Source: a bacterium (GTDB lineage Archaea > Nanobdellota > Nanobdellia > SCGC-AAA011-G17 > GW2011-AR17). From it: DNA of 48,359 bases. The DNA lies in NCBI GenBank assembly GCA_030697685.1, contig JAUYPF010000038.1, positions 1 through 48,359 of the forward strand. The letters run 5' to 3'. A program made the position numbers and the translations under genes. The notes under the pieces were generated by a model. The model was not told the origin of the DNA. It did not search any database and saw only the letters and a program-made list of their open reading frames with translations. Shown in pieces: positions 9,058 through 18,959 of the stretch; positions within the stretch are counted from its first letter, which is position 1; the number at the start of each line of letters is the position of its first letter.

Positions 9058-9360
9058 TTATTGTGTTTCTTCTTGTATCCATTTATCAAAGGAATAATTT
9101 GCTTCTACATTCATCTTTAGAATACAAGGAGTTTCATAAGGGTGTATTTGTTCTATTTCTCTTTTAACTTCTCCCCAGAGTTTTTCTTGTGTTTTTAATA
9201 AAGAAACATATTCTTTTCCTGATTCTATCTCCCCTTTCCAAAGATAAGAGCTTTCTATTGGAAAGAAATTCGCACAAGCAATGAGTTTCTTTTCTAGAAG
9301 ATGTTTTACAATCTTTTCAGCTTCTTCTTTATTTTTATGCGTAGAATAAATAAGAATCAT
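9058..9360 (-). CDS. cutA: Divalent-ion tolerance protein CutA
   Basis: MILIYSTHKNKEEAEKIVKHLLEKKLIACANFFPIESSYLWKGEIE...; HPYETPCI. Confidence 0.93.
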   Translation of the reverse strand: MILIYSTHKNKEEAEKIVKHLLEKKLIACANFFPIESSYLWKGEIESGKEYVSLLKTQEKLWGEVKREIEQIHPYETPCILKMNVEANYSFDKWIQEETQ

Positions 9361-9361
9361 T

Positions 9362-9604
9362 TTATTTTAGTCTCTCATGTAAATCGTCTTTTGACTTTTC
9401 TTGTACTTTCTTTGCTTCAGCTTGCAAATCAACACCAAGTTCTTTCAATGCTTTTACATGTGCATCGATTTGCTGTTGAACTATTTGTAAAAGCTTTACA
9501 AATTCTTGTTGTTCCATTACGAGAACTGAAAGTGCGCCTTTGTGAACACCAATTTGTTCTTCCTTGTTGTTATTTGTAGTCATTTTATCTTTTTTTTTAA
9601 TCAA
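9362..9604 (-). CDS. Small coiled-coil hypothetical protein
   Basis: 80-aa ORF, close to cutA. Confidence 0.5.
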   Translation of the reverse strand: MIKKKDKMTTNNNKEEQIGVHKGALSVLVMEQQEFVKLLQIVQQQIDAHVKALKELGVDLQAEAKKVQEKSKDDLHERLK

Positions 9605-9638
9605 AAGCTATTTAAATACTTGTCTTTTTACTTATTTT

Positions 9639-10079
9639 ATGGGTCTTGAAGATATTGTTAATTTTTTACTGAAACCTGTGGAATCATTAGGGAGTATTAT
9701 TTATGATATATGTTTTACAACAAAAATAGATAAAGTAGTTACGAAAAAAGATGGAATAGAAGTAATAAGTTATAAGAGAACATATTCTGGAAGTGATCTT
9801 CAGAAAGCATTTGAGATTATGGGGAGAGATTACCTTGGCGTAAAAGAGTTTCTAATGAAATATACTCTTCGTCCTGTAGATACTGTTGCTGTAACTATTT
9901 ATGATGTGATAGAAGCTCCTGTAAAAGCTTTGTATGAAACTTTAGATAAAAAAGTCTTTACTCCTTCTATAGAATTGGTGAAAAATAATCCTTGGAAAGT
10001 AGCTGGTCTTGTTTCACTACCATTAGCTTTGTATGCTAGTTCTTTGTTTTATGCAGCTGGATATCCTTTATATGTCTAG
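9639..10079 (+). CDS. Hypothetical protein with C-terminal hydrophobic helix
   Basis: MGLEDIVNFLLKPVESLGSI...; AT-rich promoter TTTAAATAC about 25 bp upstream of ATG at 9639. Confidence 0.65.
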   Translation: MGLEDIVNFLLKPVESLGSIIYDICFTTKIDKVVTKKDGIEVISYKRTYSGSDLQKAFEIMGRDYLGVKEFLMKYTLRPVDTVAVTIYDVIEAPVKALYETLDKKVFTPSIELVKNNPWKVAGLVSLPLALYASSLFYAAGYPLYV

Positions 10080-10324
10080 AATGTTGGCGGCAATTCATTG
10101 TGGCCAAACTGAATAACCAAATCTACTTCTGCATCTGGGACATCACAGACACCATAACAAGTATCTAACCAAAGAAAGATTTGTGCGTTTGTTTTTGTGT
10201 TCAGAATATCAATAATTTCTGTGCCTTGCGGTTTGAGTCCATCACCTAATTGGATGAGCACAGTTTTTGCTTTGCTTTCATTAATTTCTTTTGCTACTCT
10301 TTCCAATTCAAGGTCGTATTCCAT
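10076..10324 (-). CDS. Truncated diphthamide synthase subunit Dph2 (first domain only)
   Basis: KTVLIQLGDGLKPQGTEIIDIL...NAQIFLWLDTCYGVCDVPDAEVDLVIQFGHNELPPTF* resembles Dph1/Dph2 domain 1 (first cluster Cys, GH..L.P); only 82 aa. Confidence 0.7.
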   Translation of the reverse strand: MEYDLELERVAKEINESKAKTVLIQLGDGLKPQGTEIIDILNTKTNAQIFLWLDTCYGVCDVPDAEVDLVIQFGHNELPPTF

Positions 10325-10621
10325 TTATTTTTCCTTTTCAATAAGCATTCCATCAAGAGAACACAGTGTTCCAATGAGATATCTTGAACCTTTGTAAATA
10401 CTTTGACAGCCTTCTACTCTTTCTCCATTGGGGATATATTCAATATCAACTGTAATTTTATAATCCCGTAATTGCCCATTATATTTTTTTTTAAAGTAAT
10501 CATAAATATAACCTGGAATAATAACTGTTGTTTTTTCTGAGCCTACAAATGGATATACTTCATCATGTGTGTGTTTATCAACTATATTACTTCCAGAAAA
10601 AGTGATTCTATGTTTTTCCAT
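10325..10621 (-). CDS. Hypothetical protein, 98 aa
   Basis: ORF directly abutting the truncated dph2. Confidence 0.55.
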   Translation of the reverse strand: MEKHRITFSGSNIVDKHTHDEVYPFVGSEKTTVIIPGYIYDYFKKKYNGQLRDYKITVDIEYIPNGERVEGCQSIYKGSRYLIGTLCSLDGMLIEKEK

Positions 10622-10662
10622 AGTTTTTTGTTGTATAGAAGGTCTATTTAAGCTTTTCTTCT

Positions 10663-12351
10663 TTATGAAGATTTCTCTTTTCCTTTCAATATCTTATACA
10701 ACTCATTCACATTTAACTCAAAAGCACACACAGGGAATTCCAAAGAAAAGTTCTTCAACACTTGAGGATGTATTTCTCCCACATATGCTAATTTAACGCC
10801 ATTCACAGAAACTCGTGCACATCTTCCAGAAATAAAAGAATCATGTTCTTCTTCTTTCATTTCATAATCTAAACCTAAACCTTTTAGAATATAATCCAGC
10901 ACTTGTTTTGCTTTAGTAAAGTTTGCTTCTTTTTCTGCATGTGCCCAAGCGAGACGTTTGATAGTTTGTGTTCCAGTCTCTGCTTTTTCATCTAAGATCA
11001 CACATTCTCCAAGTTCATAGATTTGTTGTGGATATTCCTGCGTTTTATTATTTTCTAAAAATTCCATTAATGATGGAAGCACCCAGGATCTAATACAGGA
11101 CCATTTGCTTGAAACAGGATTTGCAATTTCTACACAGTCTTGTTCTTTGATATTCATTTTCTCAAAAAGAATTTCTTTATTTGAAAGTGTGAAGTTGAGT
11201 AATTCTTGTGCTCCAAAGCCAGGAAGAACATTTCTAATGGATTCACAGAATTGTTCAAAGTCTGAGAGTTCTCCTCGTGTTGCAAGATTTGGAATAATTG
11301 TTTCTATATTATTAAATCCATAAGAGATGAGAATGTCTTCAATGACATCAACTGGGTGAAGAATATCTTGCCTAAATGAAGGATATTCTACGTCCAAACA
11401 ATCTTTTGCTTTCTTTACATCGTAACGAAATCTTTCCAGGAGTTCTTTGAGTTCTTTTAAGGATAGTTTTAGACCTGTTATTCTTTCAATGTCTTCAAAT
11501 TTTACTTTTATTTTTTTTGGGGTAAAGTCTGGAGTGATTATTTTTTGTTTTCCATAATCTATTGTTACAGAGTGAATTTTTCCTCCACGGTCTGCAAGTG
11601 CACATGCCATAACATTTAAAGCAACTTTACAGTCTTCGAGATTTGTTCCTGTTATCTCTAAAAAAATATTTTTTGTTTTTTCTGTTACTTTTCCTGTAGT
11701 TTCAGAGTTTGTAATAGGAGGCATGGAAGCAACAACATTATTTTTGTCGATAATAATAGGATAGCGATCATGCCCTTTCAATAAGTGTGCATATTCTATT
11801 CCTTTTGGATGCTTTTCTAGGACTTCTTTCAAAGTCATTTCTTTTGTAAAACCTAAAGGAACAAATTTTATCTCTGTAGGCTTGCATGCTTTGTATGTAA
11901 GTGGAGCAGTTATTTTATCATAATCATAAATACCTAAACCAACTGTTTTTCTTTTTCTACCAAAAGTCATGGATACTTTTTCTTGTAATTGAATTAATTG
12001 TTTGAGCAGTTCTTCTGTAATGGAAATATCTGTAATGACTGCTGCAGTAATGAAAGGACGAACTTCGTCTACTGTTCTATCTACATGAATATAAAGATCT
12101 GACGCTTCTGCAGTATATTTTCGTATGCCTCTTTCTTTAGTGTAGAATGGAGAAAGTGCTCGGGCCATACCTTCTGTAGACCAAAGGTCAGGGCGATTGC
12201 TTTCTTTACAATCAATTTTTAGAAGATCACCTTCTTGTCCATCAATTTCTCCTTTTACCCAAAGTAAAGCTTCTGCTTCTAGATTCTCACGAGTAATTTC
12301 TTTTCCAATAAGTTTACTGAGATCTTTTAATGAAATATCAATGGTTGGCAT
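10663..12351 (-). CDS. pheT: Phenylalanyl-tRNA synthetase beta subunit
   Basis: B3/B4 and B5 domains; DCKESNRPDLWSTEGMARAL; EYPSFRQDILHPVDVIEDI. Confidence 0.95.
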   Translation of the reverse strand: MPTIDISLKDLSKLIGKEITRENLEAEALLWVKGEIDGQEGDLLKIDCKESNRPDLWSTEGMARALSPFYTKERGIRKYTAEASDLYIHVDRTVDEVRPFITAAVITDISITEELLKQLIQLQEKVSMTFGRKRKTVGLGIYDYDKITAPLTYKACKPTEIKFVPLGFTKEMTLKEVLEKHPKGIEYAHLLKGHDRYPIIIDKNNVVASMPPITNSETTGKVTEKTKNIFLEITGTNLEDCKVALNVMACALADRGGKIHSVTIDYGKQKIITPDFTPKKIKVKFEDIERITGLKLSLKELKELLERFRYDVKKAKDCLDVEYPSFRQDILHPVDVIEDILISYGFNNIETIIPNLATRGELSDFEQFCESIRNVLPGFGAQELLNFTLSNKEILFEKMNIKEQDCVEIANPVSSKWSCIRSWVLPSLMEFLENNKTQEYPQQIYELGECVILDEKAETGTQTIKRLAWAHAEKEANFTKAKQVLDYILKGLGLDYEMKEEEHDSFISGRCARVSVNGVKLAYVGEIHPQVLKNFSLEFPVCAFELNVNELYKILKGKEKSS

Positions 12352-12352
12352 T

Positions 12353-13837
12353 TTATATTATCCTTGGCTCACGAAGCCATTTTAGATCTTGACTGAATAA
12401 ATATCTAATGTCTTTGATTCCTAATTTGAACATTGCTAATCTATCTATACCTAAACCCCATGCCATGACTGGTGTTTCAATGTTGAGAGGTTGTGTAATT
12501 TCAGGGCGGAAAATTCCTGCACCACCAAGTTCTACCCAGCCAAGTTGTGGATGTTTTGCAGAAATTTGTACAGATGGTTCTGTGAATGGATAATAGTCAG
12601 CAAAAAATTTTACTTCTTCTGCACCTGCAATTTCTATTGCAAAAAGTTTGAGCATTCCTAAGAGTGTTCTAAATGAAATAGATTTATCTGTGATAAAACC
12701 ATCAAGCTGATTAAATTCAATAAGATGTGTTGCATCAAGGACATCTGGGCGATAGACTCTTGAGATTGTAAAATATTTAGAAGGGTTTTCTATGCCTTTG
12801 ACCATTTGTCGCGCAGAGACTGCTGTTCCGTGTGCTCTAGGCATAAGCTGCATTGCGATTTTTGCATCCCATTTATAGCCCCAGCCTGTGGAACCAGTGC
12901 GTGCTCCATCCTGATGTGCATTTTTTATTCTGTTTACGACAAGATCATTTGGCAGTTTTCCATGTGTAGGATGTTTTAAGTGATATGTATCTGTCCATGT
13001 TCGTGCTGGATGGTCTTGTGGCTGAAAAAGAACATCAAAATTATAAAATTCTGTTTCAATTAATGGACCATTCATCTCTTTGAAACCTAGTTGTACTAAT
13101 TGCAATTTAATTTTATTGAGGAATTCCATATATGGCTGTCTTTTTCCTCCATAGATTTTTGGGACATTAATTTTTACATCATATTTTCTGAAATTTTTTC
13201 CTTGCCATTTCCCTGTTTTGAGTAGATCAGGAGTAAGTGTTTCGATAAGGTCGAAATCAATCTTTTCTTTGAGAAGCTTTTTTCCTAGTTCTGTGAGTGT
13301 GATTGTTTTTGTTTTTTCTATTGTTACTTGGATAATCTCTTTTCTTTTTTTGAGGTTTTCAAAAGCTAGTTTTTCTTCTTCTGTTAAGGTCTTTTGATCT
13401 TTGGGAAGCCCCTTAAGAAATTTTTCTTCTAAAAACTCTTTGTCTAGAAGTTTTTTTCCTTGTTCTGTAATTTCTATTTCTTTGCCCATTGAAATTGCAG
13501 CTTTTTTCTTTAATTCACCTATGGCAATATTTTTCTCGCTGTCTTCTAGTTTTATTTCTTCTAAGGTTAGCTTTTTCTTTTTGAGTTGTTCTAGTAGACG
13601 CCTTTCTGGAAGACCTGCTATTGCATACTTTTTTCCTAAGTTTCCAAAAGTAATTATTTCTGTAATTTCTGTTTTTATTTTGAGAAGTTCTTTGTTCTCC
13701 ATCCACTGCAAGGCTCGCATGACTTCTACTTCCTGCATTTTGGTTTGTTCAAGCAAATCTTGGAAGAGTATATTGTTCTTTAGAAAAGGAATGATCTTTC
13801 TTTCTAAAGGGTGGAGACTCTGTATAATGTTTTGCAT
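12353..13837 (-). CDS. pheS: Phenylalanyl-tRNA synthetase alpha subunit
   Basis: Class II aaRS motifs FQPQDHPARTWTDTYHL, ISRVYRPDVLDATHLIEFNQLDG, GGAGIFRPE, AWGLGIDRLAM. Confidence 0.96.
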   Translation of the reverse strand: MQNIIQSLHPLERKIIPFLKNNILFQDLLEQTKMQEVEVMRALQWMENKELLKIKTEITEIITFGNLGKKYAIAGLPERRLLEQLKKKKLTLEEIKLEDSEKNIAIGELKKKAAISMGKEIEITEQGKKLLDKEFLEEKFLKGLPKDQKTLTEEEKLAFENLKKRKEIIQVTIEKTKTITLTELGKKLLKEKIDFDLIETLTPDLLKTGKWQGKNFRKYDVKINVPKIYGGKRQPYMEFLNKIKLQLVQLGFKEMNGPLIETEFYNFDVLFQPQDHPARTWTDTYHLKHPTHGKLPNDLVVNRIKNAHQDGARTGSTGWGYKWDAKIAMQLMPRAHGTAVSARQMVKGIENPSKYFTISRVYRPDVLDATHLIEFNQLDGFITDKSISFRTLLGMLKLFAIEIAGAEEVKFFADYYPFTEPSVQISAKHPQLGWVELGGAGIFRPEITQPLNIETPVMAWGLGIDRLAMFKLGIKDIRYLFSQDLKWLREPRII

Positions 13838-13927
13838 GCTTAGAAAGATAAAATAGAACTTTTTAAGGCTTTTGGGGTTTACTTTAATCTATATTGGTTT
13901 AGTTTAGCATATAGTTATTGTAAATTT

Positions 13928-14518
13928 CTATAAAGAAATAGTTGGTATATGATATTCTTCTAGTTTGTGGAATAAATCTTTTATTCTTCCATTTCCAGTA
14001 TTTTTTCTTTCCATTGCATGAAATTCAAGTTCAATTATTTTTACTCTTCTTTTTTGTTCTTCTCGTGATAGGAGATATATGTTTGGAGCGACAATAGTTA
14101 TTGCTGGAACAAGACTCCATAGTAAAGTATAAGGGTTCATTTTTTCTGATGTTACTATTATTGGTGGAATGAAACTCAAAAAAACGCCTAAGGCCATGTA
14201 TGATGCATATTTTTCTATTCCATCTCCTTCTGCTGGTTTTACTCGTATTGTTCCATGTGATTTATGTGTTTTAAAAGGAATTTCTGCTGAAAAATTAAAA
14301 ATGTTTCCGGCATTTTGATCTTGTGCGATGCTTTCTAAGCTTCTCTCGTTTCCTTCGAGATATATTCTTTCTTGTGTTACTTCTAATGGTTCATATGCAT
14401 GTGTGATAATTTTTAGAATGTCTCTGGTTGTTATGCTAAAGTCTTGTAAGGAAATATCTATCGGCCAGTTCCATTTGCTGCTGGCTTCATAGAAAAATGT
14501 TTTAGTAATTTGGTTCAT
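13928..14518 (-). CDS. Hypothetical membrane protein
   Basis: 196 aa with two adjacent TM segments. Confidence 0.6.
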   Translation of the reverse strand: MNQITKTFFYEASSKWNWPIDISLQDFSITTRDILKIITHAYEPLEVTQERIYLEGNERSLESIAQDQNAGNIFNFSAEIPFKTHKSHGTIRVKPAEGDGIEKYASYMALGVFLSFIPPIIVTSEKMNPYTLLWSLVPAITIVAPNIYLLSREEQKRRVKIIELEFHAMERKNTGNGRIKDLFHKLEEYHIPTISL

Positions 14519-14568
14519 AGAAATATCTCCTCTTTCACCCCTTAATATTATTTACTATAAAAGAAAAA

Positions 14569-15372
14569 CTACATTCTTTTTAGGCCTTTCCAACCAAGTT
14601 CAAACATTTGGTTTAATGCTTGTGCAAAGTAAGGAGTTTTTACCCAAATTCCCATATCATAAGCTTCATGCACGTCTTGGTCATCTGCAAGCATAAAGAG
14701 CAATTCTTTTCCATCTACAACAATGAATCTTGCTTTGGTATTTTCATCAGAAGCTCTTAATTCAATTGCATCTCTTATTTCTTTAGGAATAAAAGAAAGT
14801 TCTTTTACAGGTGCAACAATTTTTACTTTCACACCATTACTTTTTGCTTTTTTAATTACAGATTTGAGAAGGTCTACTTTTCTTACAAGGCCTTTTTCTG
14901 TAGTCATAATACATACAGATTTTTCTGCATTTGCGATAAGAGTTTTTATGTGATCATAGATGTTTTTTCTTCCTTTTAAGACACCAGAAAGTTCGGAAGG
15001 TTCTACTTTATCAATTCCTTGCTTGTAAAGGAGTTCAATTTCTCTGTAAATATCAGTATCATTTACTTTTTCTAGGATAGATAATTGGTGATCTGCATCT
15101 TCTTGTACTTTTTTTCGGATTCTTTTGAGAATTTCTTCAGGTCTCACTGCGATATATTTGATTGGCTTTCCTAATTTCATTATAATGAAGCCTTTCTTTT
15201 CTAAATTTTCTAGAACATCATAGGATCTGCTTCTTGGAACACCAGAAATATCTGCTAATTCCCCTGCTGCAGCAACTCCTCGAGAGAGTAATGCTGCCCA
15301 AACTTTAACTTCATAAATATTTAAATCAAAATGAGATCTTAATTTTTTTAAAAATTCTTCGTTTACTATCAT
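14569..15372 (-). CDS. TrmB-family transcriptional regulator
   Basis: N-terminal HTH (LNIYEVKVWAALLSRGVAAAGELADISGVPRSRSYDVLENLEKKGFI) and PLD-like sensor domain. Confidence 0.88.
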   Translation of the reverse strand: MIVNEEFLKKLRSHFDLNIYEVKVWAALLSRGVAAAGELADISGVPRSRSYDVLENLEKKGFIIMKLGKPIKYIAVRPEEILKRIRKKVQEDADHQLSILEKVNDTDIYREIELLYKQGIDKVEPSELSGVLKGRKNIYDHIKTLIANAEKSVCIMTTEKGLVRKVDLLKSVIKKAKSNGVKVKIVAPVKELSFIPKEIRDAIELRASDENTKARFIVVDGKELLFMLADDQDVHEAYDMGIWVKTPYFAQALNQMFELGWKGLKRM

Positions 15373-15452
15373 TATAACTCCTTCACCTATATTCTAGAAA
15401 CTATAGGTTATTTATAAACCTTTCCTTTATTTACTAAGCCTTAGTAGTGAAT

Positions 15453-17120
15453 TTATGTCCTATTTAGGTATTTCTTTGATAAAATCCTTGCTATAATTGC
15501 AACTATAAGAAGTATTCCAAAGAAAACTAGGAGTGTATATAAAGGTTCTGCAATGCTGCCTATGCCTGAACCAAAAAGAAGGATTTTCTTGAGCATGGTT
15601 TCTCCAATGATAAAGGGGTTGTATTGGACAATATTTCTTGTGTATATAGAGAGTGTTTCTAATGGAAGAATGGTATTTGAGAAAAAAAGCATAATCATTG
15701 CTGCGGAGATTGTTGCAAGGGTTACTGTTTGCTTTGTATTGAAGAGATAGCCAAAAAGCATCCCTAATAAGATGAAAAAAGAGCCTGTGGCTAAGAGCGC
15801 AAAGCCTGCGATAAAGAATGTTTGCAGGCTTAGAGTTGTGCTGAGGAAATAATAAATAACTGCTAAAAGGATGGTAATTTGAAAAGCAATGATGATGAAA
15901 TTACTTATGAATTCGCCTGCCATAAACAAAAATGCATTTGTTGGAGTAATGAAGTTTCTAAAATATGCACGTGATTCTTTTTCTGTGATTATACTTGCGG
16001 AGCTCATAAGCAGTGCGACGAACATAATAAGAAGTACAAGGATTGTTGGAAGGATGTATAGGAGATAGGAGTTTATAGAGCTAATTGGTTCTATTGCTGT
16101 TTTAATAGGAGAGACAATGCTTGCAACATTGGTGATTTTAATAGATTTAATATTGTCAGAAATTTCTTGCAGGTTTGTTGTAGCTGTTTCTAAATTTGTT
16201 TTTTCTGTGTTGAGTTTTGCAGTGATACCTGAAGCACTTGTTGTTAGAGTTGTTACTGATGCTTTACTGGTATCTAATTTTGCTCCAAGGCTATTATAAC
16301 TTGTTTCTAGACTATCGATAAGACTGTTGAGATTAGTAATATCTGTGCTAGAAATGTTATATTTGCCTTTTATGGAATTTACTTCTGTATCTAAAGATGT
16401 TGTATCTAAATTTGTATAGCTAAAATCTATTGCTGCTAAATCTGATGCAATGCTAGTTGTAGTTGTTTGTGCTTCTTCATTATTTGCAATTATTGATTGA
16501 ATATTTGCTTGGGTTTGGATTGTTTCTGTGTTTGTCGTATCCAAGACTGTGAGTATATGTGTAATAATTTCGGAACTCAATTGGGAGGCTTCTATTGATA
16601 CTTTTGTTGTAATTTGGCTTGCAATCAGGTTTGCAACGTTTAGGCGGGAATTATCAACATAAATTTTTACGATGTTATTTGCACTATTGTCTAAGACCAT
16701 GTTTGGTGGAAATATGACACACACCTGAAAGTCACTTGATTTTACTGCATCAATACATTCTGCTTCTGAATTCATTTTGAGAATATTGTATTGACTATCA
16801 GAAAGATTTGTAATAATAGAATCAGAAAGTGTTGAATAAGATTCAGAGTATGCTGCGATATTCAGATCAAATAATGTTGAAGTGTTGAATGATAAGGCAA
16901 CTAAAGTAATAATAAGTAATGGACCAAAGATAAAAATAAGTGCAGATACTTTTGAACGAATGAGTAATTTAATGTTTTTTGTGACTGCATAGAAGAGTTT
17001 TATGAAAGGATTTATTGGAGGTCTTTCTACAAAGAGATTAGGGCTTGCTAGCTGTGTTGGTAATTTTAATGGTGTTATTTTCTCTTTTTTCTCTGCTAAT
17101 CTTTTAATAAAACCCATCAT
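15453..17120 (-). CDS. ABC-2 type transporter permease with large extracytoplasmic coiled-coil domain
   Basis: TM at N-term, Ser/Thr-rich coiled-coil, C-terminal multi-TM ABC-2 block. Confidence 0.85.
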   Translation of the reverse strand: MMGFIKRLAEKKEKITPLKLPTQLASPNLFVERPPINPFIKLFYAVTKNIKLLIRSKVSALIFIFGPLLIITLVALSFNTSTLFDLNIAAYSESYSTLSDSIITNLSDSQYNILKMNSEAECIDAVKSSDFQVCVIFPPNMVLDNSANNIVKIYVDNSRLNVANLIASQITTKVSIEASQLSSEIITHILTVLDTTNTETIQTQANIQSIIANNEEAQTTTTSIASDLAAIDFSYTNLDTTSLDTEVNSIKGKYNISSTDITNLNSLIDSLETSYNSLGAKLDTSKASVTTLTTSASGITAKLNTEKTNLETATTNLQEISDNIKSIKITNVASIVSPIKTAIEPISSINSYLLYILPTILVLLIMFVALLMSSASIITEKESRAYFRNFITPTNAFLFMAGEFISNFIIIAFQITILLAVIYYFLSTTLSLQTFFIAGFALLATGSFFILLGMLFGYLFNTKQTVTLATISAAMIMLFFSNTILPLETLSIYTRNIVQYNPFIIGETMLKKILLFGSGIGSIAEPLYTLLVFFGILLIVAIIARILSKKYLNRT

Positions 17121-18049
17121 TTTCTTGTTGCCGCCTCAAAAACTTCTTCAATAGAAGGTTTGCTTACTTCCACATTTAGTAATTCGTCTCCTTTTGTTTT
17201 GACATAGGATAAAATAGTAATAAGAATTTTTTCAGGATCCCTTGTATAAATGTAAATATATCTCTCTTTTTGAAAAATATTTTTAGCTCCAGCTTTTTTT
17301 AGATAAGGAATAAGATTTTCGTATGTTTTCTTCTTTGTTTCAATTTTTATTATTTGGTCTTTTGTGTATTTGTCTTTCAGTTCGTCTGGGCTTCCCATTT
17401 CTAAAATTTTTCCATGATGAATAATCGCCAGAGTGTCACAAATCTTTTCAATTTCTCCAAGTAAATGTGAGGTTATGATAACTTTTGTACCATTGTCATC
17501 GATTCTTTTAATTAGTGCCATAATTTTTTTTCTTAGTACAGGATCAAGGTTTCCTGTTGGCTCGTCAAGAATAAGGATTTTTGGATTGTGAATCATTGAG
17601 CATGCGATATCTAAGCGTCTATACATTCCTGTAGAAAGCTCTTCTGCAATGACATGGCGAGAATCTTCTAATTCTACTAATTTAAGTAGCTCTTCTATTC
17701 TTTGTTTTAGATCTTGTTTTTGCATATTGTAGAGTCTTCCAAAATATTCTAAATTTTCTTCTACAGTTAATTTTTGATAAACTGAGCCTGCTTGTGTTGC
17801 AAAACCAAATAACTGGTTCATGACTCGTTGATGTTCACGAGTATTAATTCCATTGTAATATACTGCGCCTGAGTCTGGACGCCAAAAACCAATAATTATA
17901 TTTAGAAGGGTTGTTTTACCGCAACCTGAAAGGCCCATGATACCAAAGATTCCTTTATATGGAATAGAAAGATTGAGATTGTTTAGAACTATTTGTTTTC
18001 CAAATCTTTTTGTAACATTATCAATTCTAATAAAATCCTCTTTTTCCAT
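17117..18049 (-). CDS. ABC transporter ATP-binding protein
   Basis: Walker A GLSGCGKTT, signature ELSTGMYRR, Walker B ILILDEPTGNLDP; overlaps the permease start. Confidence 0.95.
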   Translation of the reverse strand: MEKEDFIRIDNVTKRFGKQIVLNNLNLSIPYKGIFGIMGLSGCGKTTLLNIIIGFWRPDSGAVYYNGINTREHQRVMNQLFGFATQAGSVYQKLTVEENLEYFGRLYNMQKQDLKQRIEELLKLVELEDSRHVIAEELSTGMYRRLDIACSMIHNPKILILDEPTGNLDPVLRKKIMALIKRIDDNGTKVIITSHLLGEIEKICDTLAIIHHGKILEMGSPDELKDKYTKDQIIKIETKKKTYENLIPYLKKAGAKNIFQKERYIYIYTRDPEKILITILSYVKTKGDELLNVEVSKPSIEEVFEAATRK

Positions 18050-18122
18050 TAAAGTATAAAGGGTATTATTTCTTTAAATATCTTTGCAAAAGTTTATTAA
18101 AGTTATTTGCTTTAAAAAATGT

Positions 18123-18923
18123 ATGAAACACAAGTGGTGGGTTATTTCTCTTCTTTTACTTTTATTTATTCTTGCACAGGTTATTGGGCTCATTGTGAGT
18201 GTTCATTATACTACTGGTGCAGATCTTCCTTTAGGTATTGAAAGACCAGAAGTTAATCCAGAAACCTCTTATATTTCTTTATTTTTGATTTTACTTGTTG
18301 CAACTGGAATGGTTCTTATTTTACTTCACTTTCGACTTTTTCTTTTGTGGAGAATATGGTTTCTTGTGAGTGTGTTTCTTACTTTAGTTATTAGTTTTGG
18401 TGTTTTCTTTTCTGCATCTGTTGCATTAGTATTTGCGATTATTTTTTCTGTATGGAGAGTTTTTAAGCCAAATCCAATTGTGCATAATCTTACAGAACTT
18501 TTTATTTATGGTGCGCTAGCTGCAATTTTTGTTCCTTTGCTGACACTTTTTTCTGTTTCTGCTTTGCTTATTCTTATTTCAGTGTATGATTATATTGCAG
18601 TGCGAAAAACAGCACATATGATCAAGTTGGCGAAGTCTCAAGGTGAGGCTAAAGTGTTTGCTGGGTTGCTTATCCCTTATGAAAATAATGTTGCCTTGCT
18701 CGGTGGGGGAGATATTGGTTTTCCATTACTCTTTGCTGCTGTTTCTATGAATACTTTTGGTTTAGGGATGCTTGATTGGAGAGCGTATATTATTCCTGTT
18801 TGTGCAGGATTGTTGTTATTTGCTTTATTTGTGAAAGGTGAAAAGAAGAAGTATTACCCTGCTATGCCCTATGTGAGTTTGGGTTGTTTATTAGGATTGG
18901 TTATTTTGCTTTTAGTTCTTTAA
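18123..18923 (+). CDS. Presenilin-family (A22/PSH-like) intramembrane aspartyl protease
   Basis: Multi-TM protein with SVYDYIAV (YD) and LLGGGDIGFPLLF (GxGD). Confidence 0.82.
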   Translation: MKHKWWVISLLLLLFILAQVIGLIVSVHYTTGADLPLGIERPEVNPETSYISLFLILLVATGMVLILLHFRLFLLWRIWFLVSVFLTLVISFGVFFSASVALVFAIIFSVWRVFKPNPIVHNLTELFIYGALAAIFVPLLTLFSVSALLILISVYDYIAVRKTAHMIKLAKSQGEAKVFAGLLIPYENNVALLGGGDIGFPLLFAAVSMNTFGLGMLDWRAYIIPVCAGLLLFALFVKGEKKKYYPAMPYVSLGCLLGLVILLLVL

Positions 18924-18959
18924 GAAAGACTTTTAAGTACGATCTTTTCATGTTCTTTT

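Noticed and set aside
12408-13856. ORFs antisense to pheS (12408..12593, 13401..13856) and the 13515..13706 frame
   Set aside because: Shadow ORFs over a confidently identified synthetase gene.
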